From Stappia sp. MMSF_3263 (GTDB taxonomy: Bacteria > Pseudomonadota > Alphaproteobacteria > Rhizobiales > Stappiaceae): a stretch of DNA of 64,000 nt. The stretch spans positions 29,297 to 93,296 of the forward strand of contig NZ_JASHIK010000020.1 of NCBI RefSeq assembly GCF_030733745.1. The letters are read 5' to 3'. The translations under genes and the position numbers were made by a program. Below, in pieces: positions 50,264-59,933 of the stretch (position 1 is its first letter; each line of letters begins with the position of its first letter). The notes under the pieces were generated by a model. It saw only the letters and a list, made by a program, of their open reading frames with translations. It was not told the origin of the DNA and did not search any database.

Positions 50264-51786
50264 CACATCACCTCCGTCGGCATTTTCAGCGGACGCTTCT
50301 TGCCGCCGAACAGCGACGCCTGGCTGGTTCCCGACGAGCAGCCGTTGCCGTCGGTGAAGCCGCACCCGCCCTTGAGGTCATAGGCTTCCTCGACCTGTTC
50401 GCGATGGGTGGTGGGGATGACGAAGCGGTCTTCGTAGTCGGCAAGCGCCATGATCTTGTACATGTCCTCGATCATCCGCCCGGTGAGGCCGACGCGCTCG
50501 GCGATGCCCTCGTCGAGTTCTCCCTCGATCGTCTTGGCGCGCATGTAGGCGCGCATCGCCAGCATGCGCTCAAGCGCCTGCACCACCGGCCCCTCGTCGC
50601 CCGCCGTCAGCATGTTAGCGAGATACTTCACCGGGATGCGCAGCGAGCGCACGTCGGGCATGGCGCCATCGACGCCGATCTTGCCGGCCTGCGCAGCGTT
50701 CTGGATCGGAGAAAGCGGCGGGATGTACCAGACCATCGGCAGCGTCCGGTATTCCGGATGCAGCGGGAAGGCGACCTTCCATTCCATCGCCATCTTCCAG
50801 ATCGGGCTCTGGCGCGCAGCGCGGATCCAGTCCTCGGGGATGCCGTCGGCGCGTGCCGCCTCGATCACAGCCGGGTCATTCGGGTCGAGGAAAATGCCAA
50901 GCTGTGCGTCGTAGAGATCCATCGGGTTCTCGACGCTGGCCGCTTCCTCGATCCGGTCGGCGTCGTAGAGGATGACGCCGAGATAGCGAATGCGACCGAC
51001 ACAGGTCTCCGAACAAACGGTCGGATTGCCGCTCTCGATGCGCGGATAGCACAGCGTGCACTTCTCCGACTTTCCGGTCGACCAGTTGTAATAGACCTTC
51101 TTGTAGGGGCAGCCGGACACACACATCCGCCAGCCGCGGCACTTTTCCTGGTCGATCAGGACGATGCCGTCCTCCTCGCGCTTGTAGATCGCACCCGACG
51201 GGCAGCTCGCCGCGCAGGTCGGGTTGATGCAATGCTCGCAGAGCCGGGGGAGATACATCATGAAGGTGTTCTCGTATTCCCCGTAGATCTCCTTCTGGAT
51301 GCCCTCGAAATTGTAATCCTCGCCCCGCTTGGCGAATTCGCCTCCGAGGATTTCCTCCCAGTTCGGCCCCTTCTCGATCTTCTCCATCCGCTCGCCGGTG
51401 ATTACCGAACGCGGACGCGCCGTTGGGAAGGCCTTCATCTCGGGTGCCGACTTCAGGTGGTCGTAGTCGAAGTCGAACGGTTCGTAGTAGTCGTCGATCT
51501 CCGGCAGGTCCGGATTGGCGAAGATGTTCGCCAGGATCCGCCACTTGGAGCCCTGTTTCGGTCGCAGCTTGCCTGAGCGTGTGCGCTCCCAGCCGCCGTT
51601 CCAGTGCTTCTGGTTCTCCCAGTCGGTGGGATAGCCGGTGCCAGGCTTGGTCTCGACATTGTTGAACCAGGCGTATTCGACGCCCTCGCGGCTGGTCCAG
51701 ACGTTCTTGCAGGTCACCGAGCAGGTGTGGCAGCCGATGCATTTGTCGAGGTTGAGCACCATGCCGATCTGTGCGCGCACTCTCAT
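50263..51786 (-). CDS. narH: Respiratory nitrate reductase beta subunit
   Basis: A 507-residue iron-sulfur subunit carrying four clusters. Cysteine groups are visible in KCIGCHTCSVTCKNVW, CEHCINPTCAASCPSGA, KCRGWRMCVSGCPYKK and CTLCYPRIESGNPTVCSETC; the Trp in CRGWRMC marks the [3Fe-4S] site as in Escherichia coli NarH. The C-terminal region includes an unusual GGCGFTDGNGCSSG stretch. Overlaps narG by 4 nt. Confidence 0.97.
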   Translation of the reverse strand: MRVRAQIGMVLNLDKCIGCHTCSVTCKNVWTSREGVEYAWFNNVETKPGTGYPTDWENQKHWNGGWERTRSGKLRPKQGSKWRILANIFANPDLPEIDDYYEPFDFDYDHLKSAPEMKAFPTARPRSVITGERMEKIEKGPNWEEILGGEFAKRGEDYNFEGIQKEIYGEYENTFMMYLPRLCEHCINPTCAASCPSGAIYKREEDGIVLIDQEKCRGWRMCVSGCPYKKVYYNWSTGKSEKCTLCYPRIESGNPTVCSETCVGRIRYLGVILYDADRIEEAASVENPMDLYDAQLGIFLDPNDPAVIEAARADGIPEDWIRAARQSPIWKMAMEWKVAFPLHPEYRTLPMVWYIPPLSPIQNAAQAGKIGVDGAMPDVRSLRIPVKYLANMLTAGDEGPVVQALERMLAMRAYMRAKTIEGELDEGIAERVGLTGRMIEDMYKIMALADYEDRFVIPTTHREQVEEAYDLKGGCGFTDGNGCSSGTSQASLFGGKKRPLKMPTEVM

Positions 51787-54700
51787 TGGGCTGCCTCCTC
51801 ATGGCTTGCGCCTGCGGACGCGGGCTCATCGAGCCAGTCGACCTTGCGCATCTTTCTCAGGACGATGAATTCATCGCGGTTGGAGCCGACGGTTCCGTAG
51901 TAGTTGAAGCCGTAGGACTGGTGAGCGTAGCCACCGATCATGTGGGTCGGCTTGAGCACGGCGCGGGTGACCGAATTGTGGATGCCGCCGCGCAGGCCGG
52001 TCTTCTCCGAGCCCGGCGTGTTCACGATCTTCTCCTGTGCGTGGTACATGAAGATCGTGCCGTCCTTGATGCGCTGCGAGACGACCGCGCGCGCGGTCAG
52101 CGCACCGTTGGCGTTGTAGGCCTCGACCCAGTCATTGTCCTCGATCCCGGCCCGTTTCGCGTCGGTCTCGCTGATCCACACCACCGGACCGCCGCGGTTG
52201 AGCGTCAGCATCAGCAGGTTGTCGCTGTAGGTGGAGTGGATGCCCCACTTCTGGTGCGGGGTGATGAAGTTCAGCACCAGGTGCGGCTCACCGTCACGCG
52301 CATCCGTGTTGATGCGCCCGGTGACGGTCTTCAGGTCGACCGGCGGCCGGTAGGAGACGAGGCCCTCGCCGAAGGCCCGCATCCACAAGTGATCCTGGTA
52401 GAGCTGCTGGCGTCCGGTCAGCGTGCGCCAGGGGATCAGCTCGTGGACGTTGGTGTAGCCGGCATTGTAGCAGACCGTCTCGCTCTCGATCCCCGACCAG
52501 GTCGGCGAGGAGATGATCTTGCGCGGCTGGGCGGCGATGTCGCGGAAGCGGATCTTCTCGTCTTCCTTGGGCAGCGCCAGATGGGTGTGGTCGCGGCCGG
52601 TAAAGTCCGACAGCGCCTGCCATGCCTTGACCGCCACCTCGCCATTGGTCTCCGGCGCGAGCATCAGGATGACCTCGCTCGCGTCGATATCCGTGACGAT
52701 GCGGGCGCAGCCCTTGGCCGGTCCGTCCTCCCACACGCCGTTAAGGTCGCGCAGGTGCTGGACCTCGTGGTTCGTCTTCCAGGCAATGCCCTTGCCGCCG
52801 TTGCCGATCGTGTCCATCAGCGGGCCGAGAGCGACGAAGCGGTCATGGAGCGCGGGATAGTCCCGCTCGACGGCGACGAAAGCCGGCGCGGTCTTGCCCG
52901 GGATCAGGTCGCACTCGCCCTTCTTCCAGTCCTTCACCTGGTCCTGTGCGATCTCGGCCGGCGTGTCGTGCAGGATCGGCAGGGCGACGATGTCGGTCTC
53001 GCGGCCGAGAACCTCCGGCGCGACCTGCTGGAACTTGGCGGCAATCGCCTTGAAGATCTCCCAGTCCGACTTGCTCTCGTAGGCCGGATCCACCGCCGCC
53101 TGCAGCGGGTGGATGAAGGGATGCATGTCAGAGGTGTTGAGGTCGTTCTTCTCGTACCAGCTGGCCGTCGGCAGGACGATGTCGGAATAGACGGCCGTGG
53201 TCGACATGCGGAAGTCGATGCAGACCAGCAGGTCGAGCTTGCCGCGCGGTGCCTCGTCGTGCCAGCGCGCTTCCTTGGGAAGCGGACGCCCCTCCTCCTT
53301 CAGGTCACCGCCCAGAACGCCGTGATCGGTGCCGAGCAGGTGCTTGAGGAAATATTCGTGCCCCTTGCCGGAGGAGCCGAGCAGGTTGGACCGCCAGACG
53401 AAGAGGTTGCGCGGCCAGTTCTCCGGCGCGTCCGGATCCTCGCAGGCCATCTCGAGTTCGCCGGACTTCAGGCCGCGCGCGACATAGTCCTTGATCTCGA
53501 CGCCGGCCTCTTTCGCCGCGCGGGCGACATCGAGCGGGTTCTGCTTCAGCTGCGGGGCGGAAGGCAACCAACCCATCCGCTCGGCGCGGATATTGTAGTC
53601 GATCATGCTGACGTCCCAGTCGCCCTCGGGCGCCGTCGGCGACAGGATCTCGCTTGCCTCCAGCGTCTCGTAGCGCCACTGGTCGGTATGGGCGTACCAG
53701 GCGGAGGTGGAGTTCATGTGCCGGGGCGGACGGCCCCAGTCGAGCGCGAAGGCGAGCGGTGCCCAGCCGGTCTGCGGCCGGAGCTTTTCCTGGCCGACAT
53801 AGTGGGCCCAGCCGCCGCCGGACTGGCCGATGCAACCGCACATCACCAGCATGTTGATGACGCCGCGATAGTTCATGTCCATGTGGTACCAGTGGTTCAT
53901 CGCCGCGCCGATGATGACCATGGACTTGCCCTTGGTCTTCTCCGCGTTGGAGGCGAATTCCCGCGCCACGTGAGCGATCTTGTCGGCCGGCACTCCGGTG
54001 ATCTTTTCCGCCCAAGCAGGCGTGCCCGGGCAGTCGGCGGCGTAGTCGCTCGCCACCCAGTCACCACCGAGCCCCCGGTCGAGGCCGTAGTTGGCGCAAA
54101 GCAGGTCGAACACCGTCGCGACCGCGACCTCGCCTTCAGCGGTCTGCACCCGCTTCACCGGCACGTTGCGGGTGAGGATGTCGGGACGCGTGTCACCGGT
54201 GGTGAAGGCCTCGCTCGCCGCACCGCCGAAATAGGGAAAATCGACGCCGACGACATCGTCTCGGTCCTCGTCGCCGACGAAGGTCAGCTTCAGCCGCGTC
54301 TCGGCGGCGCCGGCACGTTCCTCAAGGTTCCAGGCGCCCTTTTCGCCCCAGCGGTAGCCGATGGCACCGTTGGGGGCGACGAGCGAACCGGAGTTCTCGT
54401 CGTAGGCGACGGTCTTCCATTCGGGATTGTTGGCCTCGCCGAGCTTGCCGTCCAGATCGTCGGCGCGCAGGAAACGGCCCGGAACCAACCGCCCGTCGCG
54501 CGCCTCCAGCCGCACCAGCATCGGCATGTCGGAATATTGCCGGCAATAGTTCTCGAAATACTCCGCCTGCCGGTCGAGATGGAACTCGCGCAGGATGACG
54601 TGGCCGAACGCCATGCCCAGCGCCGCGTCCGTGCCCTGCTTGACGTTGAGCCACACGTCGCCGAACTTCGCCGCTTCCGAATAGTCGGGACAGATGACCG

Positions 54701-55535
54701 CCGACTTGGTGCCGCGATAGCGCGCCTCGGTGTAGAAATGCGCGTCGGGCGTGCGGGTCTGGGGAACGTTCGATCCCCACAGCAGCAGGTAGCCGGCATT
54801 GTACCAGTCGGCCGATTCCGGAACGTCCGTCTGCTCACCCCAGGTCATGGGCGAGGCCGGCGGCAGGTCGCAATACCAATCGTAGAAGGACATGCAGACG
54901 CCGCCGAGCAGGCTCAGGTAACGCGAGCCGGCGGCATAGCTGACCATCGACATGGCCGGGATCGGCGAGAAGCCGAAGACCCGGTCCGGGCCGTATTTGC
55001 GCGTCGTGTAGGCATTGGCGGCGGCGACCAGCTCCGTCGCCTCGTCCCAGGTAGCCCGCACGAAACCGCCCTTGCCCCGGTTCTCGACATAGGAGGCGCG
55101 CAGAACGGGATCGCTCTGCAGGCGCTCCCAGGCCGCGACCGGGCTCATCGTGCGGCGTATCTCGCGCCAGATCCTCATCAGCCGCCCGCGCACCAGCGGG
55201 TTCTTCACCCGGTTGGCGGAATAGAGATACCAGCTGTAGCTGGCGCCGCGGGCGCAGCCGCGGGGCTCGTGGTTGGGCAGGTCGGGACGGGTACGGGGGT
55301 AATCGGTCTGCTGGGTCTCCCAGGTGACGATCCCCGACTTGACGTAGATCTTCCAACTGCACGAGCCAGTGCAGTTCACGCCGTGGGTAGAGCGCACGAT
55401 CTTGTCGTGACGCCAGCGGTTCCGGTAGGTCTCCTCCCAGTCACGATTCTCGCGCGTGACCTGGCCGTGGCCGTTGGAGAACCTCTCCAGTTCCTTCGAC
55501 TGGAAGAAGTTCAGTCTGTCGAGCAAATGGCTCAT
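51783..55535 (-). CDS. narG: Respiratory nitrate reductase alpha subunit
   Basis: A 1250-residue bis-MGD catalytic subunit reducing nitrate to nitrite on the cytoplasmic side. The FS0 cluster ligands are H51, C55 and C59 in STHGVNCTGSCSW, plus a later Cys in EPRGCARGAS. The molybdenum-ligand Asp lies in SFYDWYCDLPPASP. The N-terminus keeps the NarG form of a remnant twin-arginine region without cleavable signal. ATG 55535 has AAAGGA upstream and lies 13 nt after narK. Length equals typical NarG. Confidence 0.98.
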   Translation of the reverse strand: MSHLLDRLNFFQSKELERFSNGHGQVTRENRDWEETYRNRWRHDKIVRSTHGVNCTGSCSWKIYVKSGIVTWETQQTDYPRTRPDLPNHEPRGCARGASYSWYLYSANRVKNPLVRGRLMRIWREIRRTMSPVAAWERLQSDPVLRASYVENRGKGGFVRATWDEATELVAAANAYTTRKYGPDRVFGFSPIPAMSMVSYAAGSRYLSLLGGVCMSFYDWYCDLPPASPMTWGEQTDVPESADWYNAGYLLLWGSNVPQTRTPDAHFYTEARYRGTKSAVICPDYSEAAKFGDVWLNVKQGTDAALGMAFGHVILREFHLDRQAEYFENYCRQYSDMPMLVRLEARDGRLVPGRFLRADDLDGKLGEANNPEWKTVAYDENSGSLVAPNGAIGYRWGEKGAWNLEERAGAAETRLKLTFVGDEDRDDVVGVDFPYFGGAASEAFTTGDTRPDILTRNVPVKRVQTAEGEVAVATVFDLLCANYGLDRGLGGDWVASDYAADCPGTPAWAEKITGVPADKIAHVAREFASNAEKTKGKSMVIIGAAMNHWYHMDMNYRGVINMLVMCGCIGQSGGGWAHYVGQEKLRPQTGWAPLAFALDWGRPPRHMNSTSAWYAHTDQWRYETLEASEILSPTAPEGDWDVSMIDYNIRAERMGWLPSAPQLKQNPLDVARAAKEAGVEIKDYVARGLKSGELEMACEDPDAPENWPRNLFVWRSNLLGSSGKGHEYFLKHLLGTDHGVLGGDLKEEGRPLPKEARWHDEAPRGKLDLLVCIDFRMSTTAVYSDIVLPTASWYEKNDLNTSDMHPFIHPLQAAVDPAYESKSDWEIFKAIAAKFQQVAPEVLGRETDIVALPILHDTPAEIAQDQVKDWKKGECDLIPGKTAPAFVAVERDYPALHDRFVALGPLMDTIGNGGKGIAWKTNHEVQHLRDLNGVWEDGPAKGCARIVTDIDASEVILMLAPETNGEVAVKAWQALSDFTGRDHTHLALPKEDEKIRFRDIAAQPRKIISSPTWSGIESETVCYNAGYTNVHELIPWRTLTGRQQLYQDHLWMRAFGEGLVSYRPPVDLKTVTGRINTDARDGEPHLVLNFITPHQKWGIHSTYSDNLLMLTLNRGGPVVWISETDAKRAGIEDNDWVEAYNANGALTARAVVSQRIKDGTIFMYHAQEKIVNTPGSEKTGLRGGIHNSVTRAVLKPTHMIGGYAHQSYGFNYYGTVGSNRDEFIVLRKMRKVDWLDEPASAGASHEEAAQ

Positions 55536-55548
55536 GGTCCGGTCCTTT

Positions 55549-58269
55549 CTATTCGGCGGGCTGGGCGGTGGCGGGCGTTGCGCGGCCGCGCTCGATGTCG
55601 TGCAGGAGCCCCCCCGGGCGCGTGTACCAGGCCCAGGTGATGACAAGGCAGATCACGTAGAAGCCGAGGAAGCCCCAGAGCGCCGCCACCGGAGCACCGG
55701 TCATGGCAATCGAGGTGCCGTAGGCCTTGGGGATGAAGAAGGCGCCGTAAGCGGCGATCGCGCTGGTGAAGGCGATGATCGCTGCGCTTTCGCGCTCCGC
55801 CTGCTTGCGGCTCGCTGCCGCATCCAGTTCCGGCATCAGGCGCGGGATTTCCCGGCCCATGATCGCGGGGATCATCTGGAAGGTGGAGGCATTGCCGATG
55901 CCGGTCAGCAGGAAGAGCGCCATGAAGGCGGCGAAGAAACCCTCGAAGCTGCCTGCACCGATCGAGGCGATGACGCCGAAGACCGCCAGGATCATGCCGG
56001 CGAAGACCCAGACGGTGACCCGCCCGCCGCCGAAGCGATCGCTGATCCAGCCCGTGGCGGCGCGCGACAGGGCTCCGACAAGCGGCCCGAGGAAGACGTA
56101 TTGCAGGGCGTTCACTTCAGGAAACTGCAGCTTGGTGAGCAGCGGGAAGCCCGCCGAGTAGCCGATGAAGCTGCCGAACGTGCCGGTGTAGAGGATGCAC
56201 ATCAGCCAGTTGTGCTTGCGGCCGAAGATCACCGCCTGCTCGCGGAAGCTGGCCTTGGCATCGGCGATGTCGTTCATGCCGAGCCAAGCCGCCGCTGTGG
56301 CCACCAGGATCAGCGGCACCCAGACGAAGCCGGCGTTCTGCATCCACAGGCGGCCGCCGTCTGACATCACCTGCGGTTCCCCGGCGACCGCGCCGAAGAC
56401 ACCGGCCGTGATGACCAGCGGCACCAGAAACTGCATCACCGAGACACCAAGATTGCCGAGCCCGGCATTGAGCGCCAGCGCGTTGCCCTTCTCCGCCTTG
56501 GGGAAGAAGTAGGCGATGTTGGCCATCGAGGAGGCGAAGTTGCCGCCGCCGAAGCCACACAGCAGTGCCAGCGTGAGGAAGATCAGATACGGGGTCTGCG
56601 GGTTCTGCACCGCATAGCCGATGCCGAGGGCCGGCACGAGCAGCGAGGCGGTGGAGAGCGTTGTCCACAGCCGGCCGCCGAAGATCGGCACCATGAAGCT
56701 GTAGAAAATGCGCAGCGTCGCACCCGACAGGCCCGGCAAGGCCGCCAGCCAGAACAGCTCACCCGGAGTGAAGTCGAAGCCGATGGCGGGAAGCCGGGCG
56801 ACGACGACGGACCAGACCATCCAGACCGAGAAGGCGAGCAGCAGCGCGGGGATCGAGATCCACAGGTTGCGGCGCGCGACGTGGCGCCCCTTCTCTTGCC
56901 AGAAGCTCCGGTCTTCCGGCCGCCAGTCGTCGAGCGTGCGCGGCATCACGGTCTTTTCGGGATGGTGGATCGGCTGCATCTCGGGCAGCTGCGGCAGGGC
57001 ATCCAGCGCCTCGCCGTGGGCGGCCCGTTCCATGGCGCGGATCGACATATGCATCCAGGCAAGCGAGATCGCGACAACACCGAAGAGCAGCGCGAAGCAG
57101 CTCGTGTAGATGCCGCTCAAATCGAGCAGCGCGCCGAAGGCGATCGGCAGGACGAAGCCGCCAAGGCCGCCGATCATGCCGACAAGACCGCCGACCGCGC
57201 CGACATGATTGGGGTAGTAGACGGGGATGTGCTTGAAGACCGCCGCCTTGCCGAGGCTCATGAAGAAGCCGAGGACAAAGAGCGTGCCGACGAAGGGCCA
57301 CAGCCCCATTTCCGTGGTGAAGGAGATCAGTCCGTCCTTGCCGCGAATGACGTAGTCGGTCGGCGGGTAGGAGAGCATGAACAGCAGGATGAGACTGAAG
57401 CCGAAGGTCCAGTACATCACCGCGCGGGCACCGAAACGGTCCGACAAGTGACCGCCATAGGCGCGGAACAGGGAGGCCGAGAGCGAGAAGGCCGCGGCGC
57501 TCATGCCGGCGGTTTTCACGTCAACGCCATAGACGTCGATCAGGTAATGCGGCATCCACAAGGCCAGCGCGACGAAAGCGCCGAAGACGAAAAAGTAGTA
57601 GAGCGAGAAGCGCCAGACCTGAAGGTTCTTCAACGGCGCGAATTGCTGCGCGAGGCTCGGCGACTTGACGCCGCTGCGGCGACGCTCGACGAGTTCCGGA
57701 TCGTCCTTGGCGAAGACGAAGAAGAGCACGCCGACAATGGCAAGGCCGATGGCCCAGGCATAGGCAACGCCGTGCCAGCCATAGGCGACCATGACGAAGG
57801 GCGCGACGAACTTGGTCACCGCCGCACCGACATTGCCTGCGCCGAAGATGCCCAGCGCCGTACCCTGATGGCCGGCATCGTACCAGCGCGAGACATAGGC
57901 GACGCCAATGATGAAGGAACCGCCCGCAAGACCGATGCCGAGTGCGGCAACCAGGTACATCGTGTAGGAATGAGCCAGCGTCAGTGCCCAAGTGGCCAGC
58001 GCCGTCAGTATCATCTGCGCCGAGAAGACGAGGCGGCCGCCGTATTTCTCTGTCCAGACGCCCAGAAACAGGCGTGTGACGGAGCCGGTCAGGATCGGGG
58101 TCGCGACGAGAAGACCGAACTGGGTGTCGGTCAGCCCGAGCTCATCCTTGATCGCCACACCGATGATGGAGAAAATCGTCCAGACCGCGAAACAGGCGGT
58201 GAACGCGATCGTGCTCAGTGCCAGCGCGCGATTTTGTTCGGCGGGTCTGACGCTGTCAGTGGTTTGCAT
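55549..58269 (-). CDS. narK: Fused NarK1-NarK2 nitrate/nitrite transporter
   Basis: A 906-residue double MFS protein with about 24 helices. The first half (1-415) resembles NarK1-type nitrate/proton symporters (IFGAGNVGAAVTKFVAPFV). A cytosolic linker (about 416-465; MPRTLDDWRPEDRSFWQEKG) leads to the NarK2-type nitrate/nitrite exchanger half, whose nitrate signature is NAGLGNLGVSVMQFLVP and GFGGGNFASSMANIAYFFP. Fusions of this kind are known from Paracoccus. It is the first gene of the operon, preceded by an FNR-type box. Confidence 0.95.
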   Translation of the reverse strand: MQTTDSVRPAEQNRALALSTIAFTACFAVWTIFSIIGVAIKDELGLTDTQFGLLVATPILTGSVTRLFLGVWTEKYGGRLVFSAQMILTALATWALTLAHSYTMYLVAALGIGLAGGSFIIGVAYVSRWYDAGHQGTALGIFGAGNVGAAVTKFVAPFVMVAYGWHGVAYAWAIGLAIVGVLFFVFAKDDPELVERRRSGVKSPSLAQQFAPLKNLQVWRFSLYYFFVFGAFVALALWMPHYLIDVYGVDVKTAGMSAAAFSLSASLFRAYGGHLSDRFGARAVMYWTFGFSLILLFMLSYPPTDYVIRGKDGLISFTTEMGLWPFVGTLFVLGFFMSLGKAAVFKHIPVYYPNHVGAVGGLVGMIGGLGGFVLPIAFGALLDLSGIYTSCFALLFGVVAISLAWMHMSIRAMERAAHGEALDALPQLPEMQPIHHPEKTVMPRTLDDWRPEDRSFWQEKGRHVARRNLWISIPALLLAFSVWMVWSVVVARLPAIGFDFTPGELFWLAALPGLSGATLRIFYSFMVPIFGGRLWTTLSTASLLVPALGIGYAVQNPQTPYLIFLTLALLCGFGGGNFASSMANIAYFFPKAEKGNALALNAGLGNLGVSVMQFLVPLVITAGVFGAVAGEPQVMSDGGRLWMQNAGFVWVPLILVATAAAWLGMNDIADAKASFREQAVIFGRKHNWLMCILYTGTFGSFIGYSAGFPLLTKLQFPEVNALQYVFLGPLVGALSRAATGWISDRFGGGRVTVWVFAGMILAVFGVIASIGAGSFEGFFAAFMALFLLTGIGNASTFQMIPAIMGREIPRLMPELDAAASRKQAERESAAIIAFTSAIAAYGAFFIPKAYGTSIAMTGAPVAALWGFLGFYVICLVITWAWYTRPGGLLHDIERGRATPATAQPAE

Positions 58270-58348
58270 GTCGATGCCTCCAGGCGGATGCGCTTCGCTC
58301 GAGCCAAAAGCTCAGGCGCCAACACAGCAGGAGGCAGGTGTGCCGAAC

Positions 58349-58362
58349 TTGATCCAGGTCAA
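58349..58362. promoter_or_regulatory. FNR/NarR-type box upstream of narK
   Basis: TTGATCCAGGTCAA matches the TTGAT-N4-ATCAA consensus at 9 of 10 positions. It is centred about 86 nt upstream of the narK start codon, which allows a class II promoter with a 45-nt leader. The narK operon is therefore expected to be activated by an FNR-family regulator. Confidence 0.75.
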
Positions 58363-58485
58363 GAAACACGTAAAAGTCTTTTGAAATAAATGCCTTACAG
58401 AAAAATGTCAGTCCATCGACGCAATTCGCGCAAATCGTCGATCAACATCGATTTAGTATTGTTCTGATGCTTTTTGTTTATTCTC

Positions 58486-58499
58486 TTGATATTTATCAA
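58486..58499. promoter_or_regulatory. Perfect FNR-type box upstream of the narR-like gene
   Basis: TTGATATTTATCAA is an exact TTGAT-N4-ATCAA palindrome in an AT-rich stretch, centred 56 nt before the ATG at 58549. That spacing would put the start site about 15 nt before the ATG if it works as a class II activator site. It could mediate control of the regulator by FNR/FnrL or by itself. Confidence 0.7.
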
Positions 58500-58548
58500 T
58501 CGAAGAACACGGCCGCAATCGACAGGCCGCGACGGGCAAGGATGGGCA

Positions 58549-59247
58549 ATGAGAACCAGTGACATTCCGGAGGTCCGCAGTCTCCCACTGTTCAGCAACA
58601 TGAGCGACGACAGTTTCGGTGCTCTCATGCGGGCGGCCTATGTCCAGACCTTTCCCCCGCATGTCGAGATCGTTTCCGAGGGCGATGCCTGCGACTTCCT
58701 GCATATCGTGGTGGACGGCAGCGTCGAGCTCTTCGCAAGCTGGAACGGTCGCGAGACGAGCATGGCGATCGTCCAACCGGTGAACGCCTTCATTCTTGCC
58801 GCGACGATCCGCGACGCGCCTTATCTCATGTCGGCCCGTACCATCGAGAAGACCCGCATGGTGCTGGTGCCCTCGACGGATGTGCGCGCGGTCTTCGACA
58901 CGGACAACGCCTTCGCCCGCGCCGTCGTCGCGGAACTCGCCCAGGCCTATCGAACGGTTGTGAAAGGCAAGAAGAACCTAAAGCTGCGTACCTCAATCGA
59001 GCGGCTGGCCAATTATCTGCTGCGCATGCGCGAGATTGCCGGCGGCGGGCCGGAATTCGAACTCGACATGGAGAAGCGCCGCCTGGCCTCGCTTCTCGGC
59101 ATGACGCCGGAGAACCTGTCGCGGGCGATCCGGACCCTGCAATCCTATGGCGTCGAGGTCGACAATAGCCGTGTGCGGATCGACAATCCCGACGAGCTTG
59201 TCAAACTGGCCAAGCCGACACCTTTGATCGACGACCCCGAGCATTGA
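58549..59247 (+). CDS. narR: Crp/Fnr-family regulator, NarR-like
   Basis: A 232-residue Crp/Fnr protein: cyclic-nucleotide-like sensor (about 10-125), dimerisation helix and C-terminal winged helix. The recognition helix reads MTPENLSRAIRTL; its E-x2-SR pattern equals that of FNR and predicts TTGAT sites, which are found nearby. The N-terminal cysteines of FNR's iron-sulfur cluster are absent, as in Paracoccus NarR, which responds to nitrate or nitrite. It is divergent from narKGHJI, also as in Paracoccus. ATG 58549 (AAGGA upstream) is preferred to an upstream start at 58474. NnrR/Dnr is the alternative. Confidence 0.82.
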   Translation: MRTSDIPEVRSLPLFSNMSDDSFGALMRAAYVQTFPPHVEIVSEGDACDFLHIVVDGSVELFASWNGRETSMAIVQPVNAFILAATIRDAPYLMSARTIEKTRMVLVPSTDVRAVFDTDNAFARAVVAELAQAYRTVVKGKKNLKLRTSIERLANYLLRMREIAGGGPEFELDMEKRRLASLLGMTPENLSRAIRTLQSYGVEVDNSRVRIDNPDELVKLAKPTPLIDDPEH

Positions 59248-59262
59248 GGCCGGCCGGGTTGG

Positions 59263-59931
59263 TCAGGGGAGCGGGCTGACGCCGATGACCGGCGGGTGAA
59301 GCAGGAGCAAGCCGAGATAGAGGCAAAGCCCGGCGACGAGACGCAAGGCGAGGCCCTTTGTGGAGACCGGTACCGGCAGCAGGGGCGAGGCCGCGACCGC
59401 ATCCGACAGAGACTGCCATTCGGCGCCCATTTCACGCCGGCGGCGCCGGTCGACGGTCTTCATCCCGGCAAGCGCGAAAGCAGCGAACGTTCCGAAAAGC
59501 AGCGCGTGGGCAAGGTCGCCGTTGGCGATGACATGGGCCGCCGCCCATAGCGCCATCGCGGCAAGCAGCGGATGACGGCACCAGCGGGCGAGCCCGGGGC
59601 GTGCCGGATCGAAGGTCTCGTTTGCACGGCCGCCGAAGGAGAACGGGTTGGGACGGGCGATCGCCAGCGCGACAATCAGGCAAGCCGGGAGCATGACGGC
59701 GGCCGGCACATGCATCTGCCAGGCCTGCCAGGGCCACAGTGCCACGTAAGGCGCGCGCCCGGCAGCGCCGATCAACCAGACCAGCGCGGCGATCGACAAG
59801 GCTGAATAGGCGATCAGGAAGGCGCGACGGCCGATCAGTGCCTCGATCCGGCTCCGCACGACAGGACGCAACGGCAGCGAATGGCTGACAAAAAACACCG
59901 CGAAGGCAATGACCAGTTCCGCCCAGGCCAT
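59263..59931 (-). CDS. nnrU: NnrU family membrane protein
   Basis: A 222-residue membrane protein with six predicted helices. NnrU/isoprenylcysteine methyltransferase-like features are FFVSHSLPLRPVVRSRIEAL, PNPFSFGGRANETFDPARPG and ARWCRHPLLAAMALWAAAH. nnrU is associated with nitric oxide metabolism in denitrifiers. ATG 59931 sits just after the nnrS stop; an overlapping GTG at 59937 is also possible. It converges on narR. Confidence 0.85.
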   Translation of the reverse strand: MAWAELVIAFAVFFVSHSLPLRPVVRSRIEALIGRRAFLIAYSALSIAALVWLIGAAGRAPYVALWPWQAWQMHVPAAVMLPACLIVALAIARPNPFSFGGRANETFDPARPGLARWCRHPLLAAMALWAAAHVIANGDLAHALLFGTFAAFALAGMKTVDRRRRREMGAEWQSLSDAVAASPLLPVPVSTKGLALRLVAGLCLYLGLLLLHPPVIGVSPLP

Positions 59932-59933
59932 AC

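Noticed and set aside
51771..55640. A 1289-residue open frame antisense to narG
   Set aside because: It mirrors the narG codons frame for frame and shows no domain; narG is unambiguous on the other strand.
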